The notes: generated from the letters alone by a model not told the origin. Positions 1 through 10,720 are shown, numbered from the stretch's first letter. The stretch is 64,000 nucleotides of DNA from Liriodendron chinense (GCA_003013855.2 PVNU02000773.1:4157001-4221000), one strand, 5' to 3'. A program made the numbers and translations.

Positions 1-1305
1 ATGTAAGGATGAATTACTATCCGCATTGCCCTCAACCACAGAAAGTGGTCGGGATGGCGGCACATGCGGACATTACAGGCATCACTCTCCTGCTCGAATT
101 CGACGAAACACAAGGCTTACAGATTCGGAAAGATGGATATTGGGTCCCTGTCAAGATGCTTTCTGGTGCATTTCTCATAATCGTTGGGAATATTGGAACG
201 GTAACCCACCTAATGTCACAGGCACATGCATGCAAACTCCACACACTCAACAGGTTTAAGATTACTCTGACTGACTCAGTTCGGTCCTGAGTAAATTGGC
301 GACTTGGCAAGTTGGTGGTGACTTGGCTGAGTCAGGCTCAGTCACCCCCTATTTTCAATTCTGACTCATGGTTCCGAACCAGCTGATTGGACTCGACTTG
401 GTCCAAGTTGGCTTGAATGAGTTGCGTAAGACTGGGATGAACCATCAATCCATTTAGGTTGAGGTGTTTATCCAGAAAGGAAACTTTGTTTGCTATGCTT
501 GTGCTTTAAATGCACACCTGAACGTCATTTGGCTCATGCTTTCAAAGCGGGGATTACTAGGTCGGTTTGGATGCTGGCCCAAATCATGATTTGGGTGATT
601 CAGCATTTCCTTAAATCCAAATTTGGATAAAGGGCTGTTTGGGCAAGCACATTTCTTGAATTCTGGAACAAAAAAACAGCATTGTGTGGCTGAAGTTGAA
701 AGCGTCAATGCTGTTCAAGCACTGAAACACACCCTAAACAGAACTGCAAAGCTGCAGTCTATGAGCCACGTCACTAAAAATAGATGGATGTAGCTGATGG
801 TTCTTCAAGGGCCATTTTGGCCTTCAGCATCCTGGCTAAGGGGGTGCTTGGTTCCACCAAATTTCATGACATACCATGAAATTTTGCACCAAATGAGACT
901 GATTAATCATGACATTTGCTGCAACCAAACACACACTAAAGAAGAAATGGCATGCAGACATATAGTTATTAGTTTCTCACAGTTTCTGGATTACCATCCT
1001 AATTCCAACTATGAGTATTTGATAAACCCCTTAGTTTCTTGATTATGCAGGTAATGAGTAATGGGATTTACAAAAGTGCACAACACAGAGTGGTCGTAAA
1101 TAGTCTGAAGGAGAGGCTAACGATTGTCACCTTCTGCTATCCTCATAAAGATGCCATAATTGAGCCTGCCCACAATCTTATCAAGCCAGAGAATCCAGCC
1201 CTCTACAAGACCCTCAGTCATGCTGAGTACTTCAATCTATTCTTTAGCCGGAACAGTTACTCCAGTGAACCTTGGTTCATCGACACCTTGAAGATCGATG
1301 CCTAA
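1..1305 (+). CDS. 2-oxoglutarate/Fe(II)-dependent dioxygenase, 3' part (SRG1-like), two exons 1-200 and 1051-1305
   Basis: This is the C-terminal half of a plant 2OG-dependent dioxygenase; the rest lies left of the window. The reading frame is open from base 3 (VRMNYYPHCPQP), so the exon is already running at the edge. The jelly-roll iron site is visible: HAD (H and D ligands, codons at 63-71) in the first exon, and the distal His in SAQHRVV in the second. The 2OG-binding Arg is in KERLTI, so the usual RxS reads R-L-T. The first exon ends in phase 0 at 200 (GTAACC donor). The 850-bp intron ends at TTATGCAG (1050), and the second exon continues VMSNGIYKS to a TAA at 1303-1305. The closest type is SRG1/codeine-demethylase-like enzymes (recognition from motifs); the substrate cannot be told. 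It is the only + strand gene seen and is unrelated to the kinase cluster. Confidence 0.88.
201..1050 (+). other. Intron of the dioxygenase gene
   Basis: A GT donor at 201-202 and an AG acceptor at 1049-1050 join two exons in phase 0 and rebuild a continuous NIGT-VMSNGIY motif. This is the usual intron position near the end of the dioxygenase core. Around 270-420 it contains a GACTCAGT/TGAGTCAG-rich stretch, and nothing else recognisable. Confidence 0.85.
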
Positions 1306-1433
1306 TGGTAGGAAATTAAACATCTTATCTCTAGCAAATTGCACCAAGAGTTTCATGTGCTATTTAGTACTTAGTTCTGCTTTGTTTAGTCAGCATGTAT
1401 GGGCCCGATGTGTAGTGTATGATATGCATATGG

Positions 1434-1436
<3 letters not shown>

Positions 1437-1469
<33 letters not shown>
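1437..1469. repeat. (TG)n microsatellite, about 16 units
   Basis: Uninterrupted TG dinucleotides about 130 bp downstream of the dioxygenase stop codon, probably in or near its 3' UTR. Confidence 0.95.
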
Positions 1470-1471
<2 letters not shown>

Positions 1472-2038
1472 TTTATATTTACATGTCGTAGCACTCCTGA
1501 TAACGGACATACTTGTTACTACTATGAAAGAAAGAATTAATGAACATAGCTTTTGGGGTTCTATGTCAATTTGATGCAAGAGAATATAAAGTCCATAAAC
1601 AGTGGAGAATGTGTGATGCCGGGTTGGGCTTTACTATGTTGGACCATATGGATCAGGTGGACAAATAGCCCTTGGTCTTTGGGTAACAGCCATAGATAAT
1701 GATAAATTATAGGATGAAAAGTAATTGAGCTTAAATGGATGGCTAATATGCTACCAAGTAAGTGTGCATAGCCCTTTATTTTGATGTATCAACTATTATA
1801 GATAAATACAACCTTATGATTGAAGTCACCAGAGATGTGGATATTCATACGAAAAAAGGAATTGTTGGAAACTTGTAATGAAAAATACAAGAGGTCTCAG
1901 GCAATGAATTTCCAAGTCCATAGCCCAACTTGGCTCTGCTACTTACGAAGGCAATCTTGATTGAAACATGGCGATTTAAAGAGCAAAAACATGATGAAAT
2001 TCCGAAAAGCTTGGTGCCCAAATGCAGGATGTAGGGTT
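1470..2038. other. Intergenic, nothing recognised
   Basis: AT-rich spacer between the convergent 3' ends of the dioxygenase and LecRLK gene A. No ORF, RNA gene or repeat family could be assigned. Confidence 0.5.
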
Positions 2039-4434
2039 TCATCCAATCGAACTAATGAAGGAGCAAGGGTTTGGGGGTACAGAAACTTCGACTGTTCCTT
2101 CTAGCATCTGTGTCACCTTCTTCATGGAAGGCCTTAGTGATGGATCCTCTTGAATGCACCAGAGTGCCACCATGGCTACCCTCTCCATCCTCCTCATGTC
2201 ATCTTGGGCCTCTGCATCATCCTGGATCAACATATCTAGTCTCCCAGCTCTATAGCAATCAGAAGCCCAGTATGTCAGTACTGCATCCTGATCATCTTCA
2301 ATCTCTGATTTGATGTTCTTCCTGCAACAAATGATCTCCAGCAAAATGACCCCAAAACTGTAGACATCTACCTTTACTGTGACTGGCATGTTCCTGAACC
2401 ATCCGGTGCGAGATATCCTTTGGTTCCTCTAACGCATGTAGTGGTTCGGCTCTGGTTGGTCTTCAAAAGCTTTGATATTCCAAAATCGGATATCCTTGCC
2501 GTGAAAGAGTCGTCGAGGAGTATGTTTTGGGGTTTTATATCGCAGTGGATGATCTGCAAGCCACACTCCTCGTGCAAGTATGTTAGCCCTCGAGCAATTC
2601 CGAAAGCAATCTGCATTCGTTTGTTCCAGCTGGGTCTTGGGCCTTCGAAGAGGAAGCTCGATAAAGATCCATTTCTCATGAACTCATATACCAAAAGCCG
2701 GTGCAACCCCTCCTCGCAGAATCCAAGCAGCTTGACAAGATTCTTATGATGGGTCTGGCCAATTGAGATCGCTTCAGTTCTGAATCCCTTCTCTGCTTCT
2801 TTCATGTCTAACTTCTTGACGGCAATGAAATTTTGTGAATTTGATGCTAACACCCCTTTATAAACTATGGCAAAAGCACCCCGTCCCAGTTCTTCCTTGA
2901 ATCCATCTGTGATTTCTTCCAGCTCCTTGTATGTAAAGCACCGCAAATTCAATCCCATCATGCTTTGCTCTGGTTGAAATTTCAGCAGCTTTTTATGGTA
3001 TGAGAAGAAAACAGCAAACAGAGCTGCTGACAAGAAGAGGAAGTTGAGAAACACCGAGCTGCCTAGAAGCACTGATAAGATGAGGACGAGTGTCCGTCGC
3101 TCATTCTTCTCTGTGCCTGTGCTAGGAGGAGGAAGAGGCCGTGAAGTAAAATTACCTCTGGATACTTTGATGAGGGCCTTTCCACCGACACTCGGGTCCA
3201 TCTTCCCATTTGAGAGCGGGAGCTTCTTCTTCCAACAGTTGCCGTCTCTGAAAATAGCGACTGCACAGAAACAGTCACTCAAGCAAGTTTGTCTGCACTG
3301 ATCTTCGTTTATGGGATTATACCGTTCAAAGTCGGACAGTGGCCAATCTGTGCTTGTCATCTCCCTCAGTTCAAACAGACGTTCTGCACCTGAATCACAA
3401 CTCTGTGGAACAAAGTCTTGTTTACATCCACCAAATGTGTTATTTGGATCCAAGTAGGAATACCCAGGCGGGCATTCGCAACTAGGCCTCTGGTCGTCAT
3501 CTAGTTTGCAGTAGCTGTTAAATCCACAAGCTCCGCTGCCAAATTCCGAACGTATGGCCGTGCAAAGGTTGCGTGGCTCATACCAGACAACTGACCAGGA
3601 CCCAGCCCAGTTTCCACTGCTCGAGTGGTTCTTTGGGTAGATGTATTGCCTGAAAACACCATCGAAGTCGAGTGTCGCCCTGTGATAGAAATCTTTCGTC
3701 GAAACCATCTTCCCATTCTCTGAGGAGAGGTTGAACATGCTTCCATTTCTTTGAGTAAAGTAAATATAGCCCGACGTGTTAAAGATGAGCTGATAACCAG
3801 AATCAACGGTGTTGCTAGCCCAATAAGCACTATAACGGGATTCGGTGGGGAGATTTACAGGATAAAACACAAGGTTACCATCCGCCTGTACATGAAGCTG
3901 GAACCTTCCCTTCGAGTAGTCCTTCCTTGTTAGATGAGAAGAAAGCTGGCTACCCAATCCCAATATCTGCGAAGGTAAGACGGTGTCGGTAGGTACGTTG
4001 AAGCTCTCCCAAACAATGACGGAATCCATCCTCCAGAGCACAAAGTTCCCAGTGTCAAGCATGGCAGCAGAGGCTACAGAACCGCTGGTGGATTCGGCCT
4101 TCCATATCTCTTCATCTTGAGCGTCACTGAGAATTAGACGGCCGTCTGTTGTCAGCTCGACCTTGGATCCTCCCTGCACCGGCTCATCTCCATTTGCAGA
4201 CCAGACTACAGTTTTTTCCGGTATTTTATCAAACCAGATGGCGAGCAGGAAACGATCTCCGTCGGGAAGGCGATAGAACCCGAAAGAGAATTCCCCAGAA
4301 GGCGAAACCCAAGAAGGGTTTTCATCGTTGGTAGAGAGAGAAGACCCTAAGCTAACGTTATGGATAGTTTGGGCAGTGACAACAACGGTAGAAAGCGGGA
4401 GAAGAAGAAGAAGCAAGAGGCGAACACTAGGCAT
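2039..4434 (-). pseudogene. LecRLK gene A: G-type lectin S-receptor-like Ser/Thr kinase, frameshifted in the kinase domain
   Basis: An intronless receptor kinase read from ATG at 4432-4434. It has a signal peptide (residues 1-21), B-lectin domain (about 25-150), S-locus glycoprotein region (about 200-290), EGF-like domain (about 295-338), PAN/apple domain (about 345-425) and Pro-rich linker with TGTEK (435-443). A transmembrane helix (about 447-478) and kinase from about 510 follow. The kinase has a glycine loop GRGAFAIV (third Gly replaced by Ala), Lys540, non-RD catalytic loop HCDIKPQN (630-637) and DFG 650-652. The frame then breaks. Where genes A/B and B read LAPEW, one base is missing near 2401-2404 and the frame runs into a stop at 2374-2376 (686 aa). 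The correct frame resumes and stays open from 2389 to a TGA at 2039-2041 (subdomains IX-XI). It is either a recent pseudogene, a kinase-crippled receptor or a sequencing/assembly error; nothing else in it is broken. The ectodomain differs from gene A/B at 17 of 443 residues. Confidence 0.85.
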
Positions 4435-4505
4435 TTGATAGAATTATGGGATTTTTACTTGAAAGCTGAAATGTAAGCTTTCAGTGATGAAAATTGCATT
4501 GCTTC

Positions 4506-4512
4506 CTTTATA
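4506..4512 (-). promoter_or_regulatory. Putative TATA box of LecRLK gene A
   Basis: TATAAAG on the - strand, about 72-78 bp upstream of the start codon. The same motif stands at the same distance in front of the chimeric gene (23406-23412). It predicts a short 5' UTR of roughly 45 nt. Confidence 0.55.
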
Positions 4513-5007
4513 GAAGTTGGGAGTAAAATCTTGCTGAGGGAGAAAAAAGAAGTCTTTTGAGGTACTTAATTTTCTGAGAGGAATTTTTCCGCAACCACAA
4601 AGTCTGCTCACATGCGGAAGGACGGCAACGACGTAGAATGGTCTAATGGGCCCCACCTACCCGAAATATCGATGAGATTTTGGAGCTGTGGCTATCCCTA
4701 TTAGGGTCATACCAGATGAGTGGTGCTGATGTTTTATAGCATGCCTACTACCCCACGTGCCAAAGTGCAAGATCCAAGCCGCATATTGGTCGCATCCACG
4801 TGTAAGATTTCCCTGGGCCAAAAATCAGGCAAATCAGATCATCAGGTGGGCCGCACATTTTCAAAACAAATGAAAGGTTGAAAATTAACTGATGGGCCCT
4901 GCTCAACATGCACATCACATTGCTCTGATTGGTTGTTGCGAGCAGTACATTAATAGACCGGACGCAGATTGGGTGTTCCCACACTCCAGGAACGGACGGG
5001 GCTCTGA
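4513..5007. other. Upstream region of LecRLK gene A
   Basis: 5' flank of gene A, repeated with about 98% identity upstream of gene A/B (23413-23910). CACGTG-like cores occur (CCACGTGCC near 4753 and CCACGTGTA near 4797; the second is TACACGTGTA in the unit 2 copy). These could be G-box elements, but this is suggestive only. Confidence 0.45.
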
Positions 5008-5405
5008 GGGGCCATTATGTATTTTATCCACACCGTTGATTTATTTTTCCATATCATTTTAGGATATGAGGCACTTCCAAGACTCAAAAGGACCACGCAT
5101 TGGAGGATTAAATATTTACCGTTGAAAACTTTTTAGGGGGGCCACAGAGGTTTTGGATCAAGCTGATATTATTCTTTGCCTTCATCCAAGTCTATGTGAC
5201 CTTATGAACAGGTTGGATGGCAATTAACCATCGCGGTGGCTCCTAGGAAGCTTTCAAACGGTGGGTGTCAATATCACCACTGCTTCCTGTGGTGGGGTCC
5301 ACTTGGGCCTTGTATCTGCTTCATTTTTTATTAGCTCGTACCTAAAATTATATGGAAAAATGGATGGACGGTGTGGATAAAACCCATACGCCACAGTGGC
5401 TCGGT
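5008..5405. mobile_element. F1 fold-back MITE
   Basis: The left arm reads TTTTATCCACACCGTTGAT...ATCATTTTAGG. The right arm repeats it inverted (AAATTATATGG...ATGGATGGACGGTGTGGATAAAA), around a centre with TTGGATCAAGCTGATAT. The copy in unit 2 is at 23911-24307. Confidence 0.8.
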
Positions 5406-5631
5406 TCTTTTCTTAGCTTGAGGTGGGCCGGGTAGTAATCAATTTGCATGCGCATGGCCCTTTGTTCAAAGTTCAAAAGCAGGCAGGAGCAGTGGTAGAA
5501 AGAAAAGTCCTTGGACCCAAAGACCCTCTGTTCGAAGGTCAAAACAGCCACGAACAATGGCCGCTGGAAGAAGTTAGTAGTATTTGGATGGTTTGAATAG
5601 TTAATTTCGGGCCACCGACATCAAACTCTGG

Positions 5632-5961
5632 TAAGTATTACCTTTCCTGCTAGTGATGTTTATCTACGATCCATACCGTTCGAAACGTCATTCCTAGAGG
5701 GATGAAATGAAAACATAAATATTAGCCTGATTCGAAACTTCTGTGTCCCCACGAATATTTCATCTGTGAACGTTCAATCCTCACGTTTTCAGCCCACTTG
5801 AGTCGTGAATCTGGCATATTTTCGGCAGCATGCCCAAAAATGAGCTCAAAAATTGGTGGACGGAGTGGATTTCTCACCAACATTACGGTGGAACCCACTT
5901 AGGTTTTGAGTGCAGAAACTTTCTGCAAAAGGCTTTAGCAAAAATCCGCGACCACGGCCGC
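5632..5961. mobile_element. Partial F2 element (right half) plus short tandem repeat of its end
   Basis: Matches the right half of the complete F2 copies (GATCCATACCGTTC..., GTTTTCAGCCCACTTGAG...). It ends in GGCTTTAGCAAAAATCCGCG. The end sequence is repeated once more about 75 bp on (GGCTTTCCCAAAAAATCTGCG at about 6013). The unit 2 copy is at about 24536-24868. Confidence 0.65.
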
Positions 5962-6707
5962 TTTGATTTTGAGTCAAACCTTTGACTATTCATCGGTTAC
6001 AGCAGGTGGGAAAGGCTTTCCCAAAAAATCTGCGTCCACGGCGGCGGGGCTTTTTGAGTCAAACCGTCCGCTTTTCACCAGTTCCAACAGGTCAAATGGT
6101 AATAAATGGGGTTATAGTATTTATTGCTCATTTATTACCTGTTTGGCAGTACGTTACCACTAACATTTATTGCTCATTTATTTGCTCACGTGAATTCATG
6201 TTCGGTGTAGCGTGGGATTACAATCAATGGACCCCATTTTATAATTAATTTTGATTGCCCCAGATCATTTGCAGCTTGAATGACTATTTTAATTACCCTA
6301 ACTCATTTGCAGCTTGAATGACTATTGTAAAAATTATGTGTGAGTGAACGGCTTTGATAAAATACATACATCAATGTGGGGCTCCCAATGATGTTGGATT
6401 TAAAATCCATGAAAAATTCAGCAGAATCCACCATTGGCATTGGAATACATGATTTTAGGATTAATCTAAACTTTCATTTGTTATCAAACAAAGGATGGAA
6501 TTGGCCCGCGACCAAATACAATTCCATACCGCCTAATCTCGTCTATTATTGTTGCTCAAACAAGTCCTAAGCGGAACAGACCAATTTTTGCGCCACGTGA
6601 TCTTTACAATGGTAACTACCATTTTTCATGACTTGGATAAGTAGCATGAGAGATGGGAAGGTAAGGATGCAGATTATGTAGTGTCGAGCTCACCACGCTA
6701 TAACGTG
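5962..6707. other. Intergenic, no gene seen
   Basis: Contains short repeats such as TTTATTGCTCATTTAT (about 6120 and 6167) and TCATTTGCAGCTTGAATGACTAT (about 6268 and 6304), each present twice. A 51-bp stretch at 6461-6511 is missing from the duplicate at 25366. Confidence 0.5.
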
Positions 6708-6712
6708 GTATG

Positions 6713-7344
6713 TGTTGGGAAAACCGACAGCGGAAGCAGAAGGCAAAACGCGTGGAGCAATGCGAGATCAAACGAGAACACACGATGAAATCAAACCACA
6801 CACAAGTATTCACCACAAGAGAATTTGAATTTACGTGAAAAAACCCCTCAACGGGTAAAAAATCATGGCAAAAAGTGATCTACTATGAATAAACAGAAGA
6901 TTACAGAGATGACAGCCCACAAGCAAGGAAAAACAAAGAAAACCCAAAGTTCTCTCTCACACATACCTCTCCCCTCTTCCTAACACGAATAGGAAACCTT
7001 GGACTCCTTAGGATTATTACTAAACATGTTTACAACCCACTTAAATAGGTAGAAATTTCAAAATAGCAACCTCTTACGCAATCCCACGTGTTGCATAAGA
7101 AACCGCGTTGGCGCTCGACCGGTCGCCCAACACAAAAAACAGTCTAGGGAGAACATCTAACTTGCTGCCTCACAGCCGATCGGTCGCTTAAATGGTCGAA
7201 GCCCCCTCCAAACTAGTCGGCCAACTGGTCTAGGGCCATAAAATCTGCCTAGCCTTCACGTGCATCTGGGCTAAACGTTCAGATCGGTCGCCCAACCGGT
7301 CTGAGCACCCAAACCATGCACAAACGTTTGAAGGCTCTGCAACA
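6713..7344 (-). repeat. Copia 3' LTR (632 bp)
   Basis: Shares TGTTGGGAAAACC, ACCCCTCAACGGGTAAAA and CAACAcaaaaAACAGTCTAG blocks with the right LTR. It is 26 bp longer, with an extra CCGATCGGTCGCTT-type segment. It contains several CGACCGGTCG-like palindromes. Confidence 0.9.
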
Positions 7345-7498
7345 ATCTCCATCGAGGCTTCAAACGTCGAATTAACACCATCCTCGCAACGTAATCTCAT
7401 CTTTAATCATAGCTCCACCGCTTCTCGTACTATCATCGACCCTAACCTTGCAAATTCATGCCATTTACCGCTCTTCTCATGTGGCCCTTGGGCACTTG

Positions 7499-8075
7499 TC
7501 ATATACGAGCAACCGTTGATCTCGCTGCCTTTTCCGCAGCTCCACCGTAAATTGTGCTCCCGATCAACATGTAAAGATGCCCATACCTCCGTGCCTTCAT
7601 ACACACGAGTGTCCCTTTCATCACTTCATAACAATGATCGCGGCTGATAAACACGTACCCTTTCGCCTCGAGTGTACCAAGAGAAATTACATTCATCTTC
7701 ATCTTAGGAAAGTGCTTCACATCTTTCAGGACTCGTTCGACCCCATCGAACATCTTGATTTGCACAATACCAATACCCACAACCTTATGAGCATAGCCAT
7801 CACCCACAAACACCGATTCACTACCATACTCCTTGTATGTCGTGAATGAACTCCAGTCAGGACAAATGTGACATGAAGCCCTTGAATCTAGGATCCACTT
7901 ACTACCGTGAGATCCCTTGCCAGATACAATCAGAACTTCACACATATCGTTATCGTCCTCTACGGCATTGGCTCCCTCTACAGAAGAATTTTCATACCTT
8001 TCTTGCTTCAACCTGAGATTCTGACAATCCCCTCTCATGTAGCCCTCCTGACCACAATTCTAGCCCTTCACATTA
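7499..8075 (-). pseudogene. Copia zinc knuckle, protease and GAG-pre-integrase relic
   Basis: From right to left it has a CCHC-knuckle remnant (C-x2-C-GQEGY-x4-C, His changed to Tyr, with an internal TAG near 8065). The protease region follows, with LDSRASCH in place of the DSG active site, then NVISLGTLEAKGY of the GAG-pre-integrase domain. The frame ends at 7499. The active-site Gly-to-Arg change and the loss of everything downstream show it is dead. In unit 2 a TAA has also arisen upstream of the protease. Confidence 0.82.
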
Positions 8076-8300
8076 GCCTTCCCTTTGTCATTGGCCTTAG
8101 ATCCCGATTTCGAATATCCTCCATGCTCAGAACTTCTTCCCCTCATAACCAGTGCCTCTGAGGAATAACGGGAAGCTTCGTTATCGCTTTTCTTTCTCAT
8201 CTCCTTCGACTAGAGGGCTAAGATAACGATCTCGACGCTTATGGTTTCCCTCCCTATACACACAAGGTCCCTGAACGACTCATATGAATCTGGAAGAGAA

Positions 8301-8747
8301 TTAATTCAACAGGATACATACTTGATATTCATCCTTTATCGGTTCATAGATCTCGACCAACTTGCAAACTAGCCTATTGAACGTGCTCAGGTGGTCCTCC
8401 ACCTCAATTTCCTCAACCATCCTCAAGGTGAACAACTGTATCAGCACATACATGCGATTCTCTAGAGATTTATTGGCATAAACCTTCTCTAGCTTCGCCA
8501 TCGTTTTAGCCACACTCTTCTCCTTCATGACATGATAGAGAACATCATCTGTAAAGTTTAACAGGATTGAGGTTCTAGCCTTCTTGTCGAGCCTCGTCCA
8601 CTCATCATCTTTCATAGCCTCGGGTCGCTTTCCAAGAGCTTCATCAAGCCCCTGCTGAACTAGGAAGGATTCAACCTTCACCTTCCATAACTCAAGGTTA
8701 TTTTTGCCGGAAAACTTCTCTACCTCGAACCTTGCGCCCGATCTCAT
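8301..8747 (-). pseudogene. Copia gag (UBN2-type) relic
   Basis: A 148-codon frame (FSGKNNLELWKVKVESFL..., LYHVMKEKSVAKTMAKLEKVY) typical of copia GAG. It stays open here. In the unit 2 copy the Trp codon of DDEWTRL has become TAG, so that frame is shortened. Confidence 0.85.
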
Positions 8748-8788
8748 CTTCTCATCTTATATCCGAATTCAACTCCACTCCAACTTTA

Positions 8789-8800
8789 GCTCCGATACCA
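8789..8800 (-). other. Copia primer-binding site (initiator Met-tRNA type)
   Basis: The - strand reads TGGTATCGGAGC. This is the standard plant Copia site TGGTATCAGAGC with one change, and it sits 2 bp from the 5' LTR. Confidence 0.85.
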
Positions 8801-8802
8801 CT

Positions 8803-9408
8803 TGTTGGGAAAACCAGCAGCGGAAGCGGATACCGAAACGCATGGAGCAATGCGAGATCAAACGAGAACACACGATGAAATCAAACCACACACAAGCATT
8901 CACCACAAGAGAATCCGAATTTACGTGGAAAAACCCCTCAACGGGTAAAACATCATGGCACAAAGCGATCTACTATAAATAAACAGAAGATTACAGAGAT
9001 GACAGCCCACAAGCAAGGAAAAATAGAGAAAACCCCAAGTTCTCTCTCACACACACCTCTCCCCTCTTCCTAACACGAATAGGAAACCTTGGATTCCTTA
9101 GGATCATTGCTAAACACGTTTACAACCCACTTAAATAGGTAGAAAACCCAAAATAACAACCTCTTACACGATCTTGCGTGTTGTGCAAGAAACCGTGTTG
9201 GCACTCGACAGGTTGGCCGACCGGTCGCCCAACACAAAAAACAGTCTAGGGAGAACATCCAACTTGCTACCTCACAGATGACCAGTGAGCCCCCTTCAAA
9301 CTAGTCGGTCGACTGGTCTAGGGCAACGAAATCTGCCTAGCCTTCACGTGCATTTGGGCCAAATGTTCAGACTCAAACCATGCACAAACGTTTGAAGACT
9401 CTCCAACA
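8803..9408 (-). repeat. Copia 5' LTR (606 bp)
   Basis: Pairs with the left LTR and begins two bases after the primer-binding site. The visible difference between the two LTRs implies an old insertion. Confidence 0.9.
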
Positions 9409-9418
9409 GTATGATACA

Positions 9419-9575
9419 TTGCGGGTCGGGTCAGGTTGGATTCGGATCGGGTCATTTCCACCTCAACCCTAACCCGACCCATAAAAAATTGAGTCGGGTC
9501 GGGTCAACCAAAAAATTGAATTTGAGTCAAAATTTCCAACCTTAAAAAGGGAAAAACCAAGTTGGGTCGAATTTT
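9419..9575. repeat. GGGTCGGGTC-rich low-complexity stretch
   Basis: Repeated GGGTC/GACCC pentamers in both orientations (GGGTCGGGTC at about 9423 and 9494; CCCGACCC at about 9473). No further assignment. Confidence 0.6.
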
Positions 9576-9587
9576 GCCAGGTCTAGT

Positions 9588-10122
9588 GGGGCCTATCTTG
9601 ATGTACGTGTTTTATCCACTTCGTTCATCCATTTATCACTTTAGGGTTTTGAGCGCAAAGTTGAAGTATATCTAAATCTCAAGTGAACCACACCACATAG
9701 AACAGTAGAGATAATGACATCCTCCACCGTTGAAAACTTCCTAGATCCTACAGTGAGACGTTTTTTTTTTTTTGTTAATCATCCAACGCACCCACCCCAT
9801 TAGTTGGGCAACACACCCACACAGTTAGTCACACGATGCACGGGGTTAGTGTCTCCTTAACGCTCGAACCTGAGTCCTTTGTTGTTGAAACGCCTAGCGT
9901 CTTCCAGCCGGGCTCGCAGGCGAGACATGTGATTCAAACAAAAATATAATTTTCGATCCAAAAACCTAAGAAGAATTCAACAGTAAGTGTTCTTTCTTGT
10001 GGTGTGGTTCACTTGAACTTAATATGCTTCAATTTCGGGCTCACGGGCTCACACCCTAAAATGAGCTGGAAAAAGGGACTGTGGTAGTGGATAAAGTACA
10101 TACATCACCGTAGGTTCCACAG
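9588..10122. mobile_element. F1 fold-back MITE carrying a SINE-like insert
   Basis: F1 arms at 9588-9754 and about 9980-10122 (ACCACACCACATAGAACAG against TTCTTGTGGTGTGGTTCAC). The insert 9760-9921 interrupts the centre. The duplicate is at 28443-28977. Confidence 0.75.
9760..9921 (-). mobile_element. SINE-like retroposon inside an F1 element
   Basis: On the - strand, a ~160-bp unit ends in a 13-base A tail (T-run at 9761-9773). It carries AGGTTCGAGCG, resembling a pol III B box. It is flanked by GAGAC direct repeats (9755-9759, 9922-9926). The A box is weak, so the identification is tentative. The duplicate is at 28615-28777. Confidence 0.5.
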
Positions 10123-10172
10123 AGTATCCACGCTATGCTATAGTGTGGTGAGCTCCTCACTGCACAATATCC

Positions 10173-10693
10173 GGGGGCGCGGATTTCTTGCGAAAGCCTT
10201 GCGCAGAAAGTTCCTGCACTGGTAACCAAGGTGGGGACCACAGTGATTTTTTGATAAATCCACCCCGTCCATCCGTTTTGGGAGCTCATTTTAGGACATG
10301 AAAACAAAAATGAACCGGATCCAAGACTCAAGTGGGCCGAAAACGTGAGGATTGAACGTCCACAGTTGAACTATTTGTGGAGCCACAGGAGTTTCGAATC
10401 AGGATAATATTTGTGTTTACAGTTCATCCAAGTAATAGTGACGTTATGAACGGTATGGATGTCATATAAACATCACTGTGGAACCCAGGGAGTTTTCAAC
10501 GGTAGTTATTTACCTACCCACCTTTTCCTTTATTTTCGGCCCACTTGAGTCTTGGATCCGGTTCATTTTTGTTGTCGTATTCTGAAATGAGTTCCCAAAA
10601 CGGATGGACGGGGTAGATTTATCAAAAATCATCAATGTAAGCCCCACCTTGGTTCCCAGCGCAGGAACTTCCTGCGAAATCGAAATATCCGCG
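10173..10693. mobile_element. F2 MITE, first of three side by side
   Basis: Starts GGGGGCGCGGATTTCTTGCG and ends inverted (AATATCCGCG). It contains GACTCAAGTGGGCCGAAAAC and its inverse TCGGCCCACTTGAGTC. The duplicate is at 29029-29548. Confidence 0.8.
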
Positions 10694-10720
10694 TGCAGTA
10701 CGTCAGTTACCTTCCGCGGT

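Larger units (their letters stand above)
6708..9413 (-). mobile_element. Internally deleted Ty1/copia LTR retrotransposon with 5-bp target duplication
   Basis: The element lies on the - strand. Both LTRs begin TG and end CA on the + strand (6713-7344 and 8803-9408) and are flanked by the identical 5-bp duplication GTATG (6708-6712, 9409-9413). Next to the 5' LTR is a primer-binding site complementary to initiator Met-tRNA. Next to the 3' LTR is a purine-rich GATGGAGAT tract. The 1.46-kb interior holds gag, a zinc-knuckle relic and protease, but no integrase, reverse transcriptase or RNase H, so it could only have moved with help. The same insertion is present in unit 2. Confidence 0.93.

Noticed and set aside
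1298..1540. Open frame through the TG microsatellite
   Set aside because: Runs of Cys-Val codons come from the (TG)n repeat downstream of the dioxygenase stop.
2071..2313. + strand frame overlapping the gene A kinase 3' part
   Set aside because: Antisense shadow; the - strand frame has clear kinase subdomains IX-XI.
8704..8982. 92-codon + strand frame with charged residues (also at 27517-27837)
   Set aside because: It is LTR and primer-binding-site sequence read on the wrong strand.
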